DNA of 57,822 bases from Methanocalculus taiwanensis (lineage in GTDB: Archaea > Halobacteriota > Methanomicrobia > Methanomicrobiales > Methanocorpusculaceae): NCBI RefSeq assembly GCF_024372745.1, contig NZ_VOTZ01000017.1, forward strand, positions 1-57,822. Reading direction: 5' to 3'. A program made the position numbers and the translations under genes. Shown in pieces: positions 55,049 through 57,822 of this stretch. How positions within the stretch are numbered: position 1 is the stretch's first letter; every line of letters starts with the position of its first letter. The notes beneath the pieces are model-generated. The model was not told the origin of the DNA, ran no database searches, and saw only the letters and a list, made by a program, of their open reading frames with translations.

Positions 55049-56287
55049 TTATCGTTTCCGCCAGATGAATATTGATTCATAAAACTCACCAGCTCGTCTG
55101 CCAGTCCTCCGGTTTACATGGCGTTCGATGATATTCTCCACTTCAACATCCAATGAGGCTGCGATATCACGATAGAGATCAGCACTATCATTGGCAACGA
55201 CAATTAATCTGCCACTATCATGCATTGAACGAAGGACCCGCCGGAATACCTCTGCAATATCCTTCTGGTATGCTTCTTTTGCGGATCTGCTCTTTCCGTT
55301 GGCAGCAGGACCTATCTCATGTACCCGCTTGTCTTCAAGGCCAAGGAGATTATATGCATACGCATGCTGCTCATGATAATCGATCAATCCAACATATGGG
55401 GGACTCGTGATAACTCCATGAATCTCCGGAAAGTCGACTGTTCTGCAGTCATCATGGTACACCTCGACAGTCGCTTCAGTTCTCAGTGAAGCGAAATCCG
55501 ATACACGCTTAATCGTATCATTACTGTATCGTTTTAGAAATTTGAAGGCTTCCTGTGTTGGCTGGCAGATTCGGTTGTGTTTATAGCATTTATAGGGTTC
55601 AGTCACAGGTTTCTTTGGGAAATCCAGATCAAAATGTGTTGTCAATCTTGCTGAGCGGGCTGAACGGCAGAGGATTATTTTGAGCAGATCTTTGTACTGA
55701 TAATCCCCCGCCTCGATAAAATAGCGATAGGTGAGCAGCTCCTCGCGTGCTTTTAATGCAAACCATTTCTCAAGATACTCGTTATTTTCATCTGAAAGAT
55801 AGGGTCCATGTGTGCACTCAAACCACAGCCGGCGCTGTGTGGAATCCACCTGTGTTGCAGCTTTAACCTTATTCAGAATATCGAGGACTTCACGTTTCAT
55901 CTGTGTAAGATCATACTGCTGTGTCTTTGCCCGTGCCAGAAGAACGTTGAATGCAGAGATATCAAACCCAATTGAGTTTATTCCAAGCTCATGTGCCTGT
56001 ACGAGCGTCGTTCCCGATCCAGAGAACGGATCGAGAACAGTCTGTCCCCTGGAAAAATATTTTCTCAGAAAAATCTCAACAAGCTGTGGGATATATTTGC
56101 CGAGATATGGGTGAAGGCGATGAACATGTTTTGTCCGTTCTCTCTCAGGGAGATCCTTTTCTGTCCAGTTTAAATTAAGACATTCCAGAGGTGTTTCAGG
56201 CGTCACATCATATGCTCGGGTTGGAATCTGCTCGACACTATAGATCTTTACACGTTTCTCTTCATTTGTGAGCGTAGATGATACCAT
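55049..56287 (-). CDS. Type II DNA methyltransferase (probably N4-cytosine)
   Basis: A 412-residue modification enzyme. The SAM motif LDPFSGSGTT (residues 85-94) precedes the catalytic TSPPY (294-298); an SPPY motif is typical of N4-cytosine enzymes. The long insert between the two may hold target recognition. HPYLGKYIPQLVEIFL near residue 60 is a common lead-in. It protects host DNA from the downstream endonuclease. Being upstream, it would be made first. Confidence 0.85.
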   Translation of the reverse strand: MVSSTLTNEEKRVKIYSVEQIPTRAYDVTPETPLECLNLNWTEKDLPERERTKHVHRLHPYLGKYIPQLVEIFLRKYFSRGQTVLDPFSGSGTTLVQAHELGINSIGFDISAFNVLLARAKTQQYDLTQMKREVLDILNKVKAATQVDSTQRRLWFECTHGPYLSDENNEYLEKWFALKAREELLTYRYFIEAGDYQYKDLLKIILCRSARSARLTTHFDLDFPKKPVTEPYKCYKHNRICQPTQEAFKFLKRYSNDTIKRVSDFASLRTEATVEVYHDDCRTVDFPEIHGVITSPPYVGLIDYHEQHAYAYNLLGLEDKRVHEIGPAANGKSRSAKEAYQKDIAEVFRRVLRSMHDSGRLIVVANDSADLYRDIAASLDVEVENIIERHVNRRTGRRAGEFYESIFIWRKR

Positions 56288-56411
56288 GGAAACACTTTCA
56301 ATTTCATTAGTGGTGTCGGCGTTAGAAAAACATATTGATCCGGGTCAATAAGGAATAAAGAGAGAATACATTTAGCTATCACCAATACCTTATTTCAACA
56401 CCAACAGGCGA

Positions 56412-56573
56412 AATCACCATATACCCGGACGTGAGCCACTCGGCATCACCCTGACAGCAACATTTCTCTTCTTCTTCTGGATTGTGCTCTCGGGGATTCT
56501 CGACTGGGTTCATATCACCATGGGAGTAGTCTCCTCCCTCGTGCATGATGTTGATCCATACAGGTATGTATAG
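56412..56573 (+). pseudogene. Fragment of Na+/H+ antiporter subunit E
   Basis: One frame reads HIPGREPLGITLTATFLFFF and then WIVLSGILDWVHITMGVVSS, before running into a stop at 56571. This resembles the N-terminal membrane helices of MnhE/MrpE subunits. There is no start codon and no remainder of the gene. The rest of 56288-56654 shows nothing else I can support. Confidence 0.6.
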
Positions 56574-56654
56574 ATCTCACAATACGCCAGTTACCGTTTT
56601 AATGGGATGACTCATAATATGCTCTGTTTTACTAAAAGGAGGAGATCAAAATCC

Positions 56655-56697
56655 TTATAAATGTTCGTTACAAATAGAACATTCGTAATAAAACGAA
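56655..56697 (+). promoter_or_regulatory. fprA promoter with two inverted repeats
   Basis: TATA box TTATAAAT at 56655-56662. It overlaps the inverted repeat ATGTTC-N10-GAACAT (56661-66, 56677-82). TTCGT-N6-ACGAA (56682-86, 56693-97) follows at the expected start site. A repressor binding there would block transcription, fitting an oxygen-response gene. No factor can be named. Confidence 0.55.
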
Positions 56698-56710
56698 TTA
56701 AGTGATAGCT

Positions 56711-57712
56711 ATGAAGGCAAAAGCAGAGAAAATTGCAGAGGGCGTCTACTGGGTAGGCACCCTTGACTGGGATCTCCGATCATATCATGGATATACCCTT
56801 GATGGAACGTCATACAATGCATACCTGATCTTTGGAGAAAAGACGGTGCTGGTTGACAACGTCTATCCCGGGCAGTCAGGACAGATGTGGGGGCGGATTG
56901 CTGATGCCTGCGCAACAGAGGGAAGGCCGGAAACAATTGACATCATCATCCAGAACCATGCAGAGAAAGACCATTCAGGAACACTTCCCGAGATTTATAA
57001 GAGGTTCCCAAATGTGCCGATTTACTGTACCGAGATCTGTAAAAACGGACTCCTTCGCCACTATCGTACCCTTGAGGGAGCAGAGTTCCGACATGTGAAA
57101 ACCGGAGATACCCTCGATATCGGGGGAAAGACACTCGCATTTATACAGGCCCCGCTTCTCCACTGGCCTGACTCAATGTTCACTCTCTATGAAGAAGAAG
57201 GGATACTCTTCCCAAATGATGCCTTCGGCCAGCATCTCTGTTTCACTGGCAGGTACGATACCGACATTCCAGAGACCATCCTCATGGATGCGACCCAGAA
57301 ATTCTATGCCAACCTGATTGTTCCCCTTACGCCCCTCTTCCTGAAGAAGGCAAAAGAACTGACAGATCTGGACTTTCTATCAAAGGTAAAGATGATAGCA
57401 CCTTCACACGGCCAGATCTGGAGAGATCCAGCGCGGGTGATCAATGCATATGTCGGATGGGCAACCGGGAGCTCAATGAAAAATAAGGTAACAATCATCT
57501 ATGACACGATGCATGGCTCGACACAGAAACTTGCACATGCCCTTGCTGAAGGCGTTATGGCAGGTGGAGCGGATGTGAAGATCTTCAACCTTCACGAAGA
57601 TGAACGATCCGAGATAGTCAAACATATTCTTGAGTCAAAGGCGATCATGCTCGGCGTTCCCACAATCAACGATATGCCATATCCGAGTATTGGAGCCCAA
57701 CTTTGCCATTAA
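56711..57712 (+). pseudogene. fprA: F420H2 oxidase (flavodiiron protein), truncated
   Basis: The frame gives 333 residues of an enzyme usually about 400 long. It reduces O2 to water with F420H2. The N-terminal metallo-beta-lactamase domain has all di-iron ligands: H83, E85, D87, H88, H151, D170 and H233. The flavodoxin domain begins near residue 256, with FMN loop [12 protein letters not shown]. Family similarity ends at [12 protein letters not shown]; then AQLCH and a stop follow. The last part of the flavodoxin fold is lost, probably by insertion at about 57694. GTG 56702 is an alternative start. Confidence 0.85.
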
Positions 57713-57822
57713 CAAGAAATATATGTGTTCTTAGTGATGCTTGAATCGACGAAAATGCAAACAAAACTAAGAACTAATGAAGTTGAGCCGAATGACAATA
57801 TATCCTTTCCTATCGGTACTAT
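57694..57822 (+). mobile_element. Probable start of an insertion element, partial
   Basis: Sequence unlike its neighbours begins where fprA breaks off and runs to the window edge. It is AT-rich. An open frame starts at ATG 57763 (MQTKLRTNEVEPNDNISFP) and leaves the window. A transposase is likely but no family can be named. It does not match the element at the left edge. Confidence 0.45.

Noticed and set aside
57694-57822. Same element at both window ends
   Set aside because: The left transposase and its upstream DNA (840-960) show no similarity to the right-end sequence.

Overview
The window comes from a methanogenic archaeon, most likely of the order Methanomicrobiales. It carries the nickel-tetrapyrrole (coenzyme F430) genes cfbA, cfbE, cfbD and cfbB, methanogenesis marker protein 9, the archaeal methanopterin enzyme MptD, F420H2 oxidase (FprA), archaeal CoA-pathway enzymes, TBP, MCM, RFC, NMD3 and an archaeal pilin. 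Gene order, TATA boxes and overlapping start and stop codons are all archaeal. No rRNA and no CRISPR array were seen. There are two tRNAs, Glu(TTC) and Leu(CAG).

Layout. 1-980: part of an IS701-like transposase running off the left edge, then tRNA-Glu. 1.1-6.1 kb (minus strand): cfbA-cfbE-cfbD-cfbB-ilvE, with the NifH-like reductase gene cfbC missing from the window. 6.2-8.8 kb (plus): marker protein 9, a CitG-like transferase and a DUF447 protein. 8.8-10.4 kb: a small cassette with a frameshifted hicB and an acylphosphatase/heptad-repeat protein, bracketed by a 291-bp direct duplication of the DUF447 3' end. 10.4-13 kb: pilin, two unknown genes, an Lrp-type regulator and thiD. 13.2-14.5 kb: an AIR-synthase-like protein. 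14.5-20.8 kb (minus): a tightly overlapping operon of nmd3, taw2, coaBC, pantoate kinase, phosphopantoate-beta-alanine ligase, an RFC-like protein and a methyltransferase. Upstream of it, on the same strand, lie DUF424, a COG1831 hydrolase, mptD, mcm and rfcS. 25.5-29.6 kb (plus): an RPA-associated protein, a phosphoesterase and an Lhr helicase, followed by tbp (minus) and an acyl-CoA synthetase.

33.5-45.2 kb is an accessory region. It holds a second broken hicB, a decayed copy of a DUF234-type ATPase whose intact copy lies 10.3 kb away, paired remnants of one unknown sequence, lipid-anchored and zinc-ribbon membrane proteins, an orphan dockerin-like tail, a 1,665-residue parallel beta-helix surface protein with PKD and dockerin domains, and an intact-looking IS200/IS605 element (tnpA plus tnpB). 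45.4-54.1 kb holds envelope proteins (M50-like membrane protein, lipoprotein, DUF998, double cupin), an AbrB-arsM pair, DUF2207/LemA and small proteins. 54.2-56.3 kb is a TdeIII-like restriction-modification pair. The right end has a fragment of an antiporter mnhE and an fprA gene cut off by what looks like another insertion element. Both window ends therefore lie in mobile DNA.

How the genes fit together. The core blocks supply cofactors (F430, CoA, methanopterin, thiamine) together with the replication, repair and transcription machinery. The accessory blocks show repeated insertion, duplication and decay around cell-surface and defence genes.
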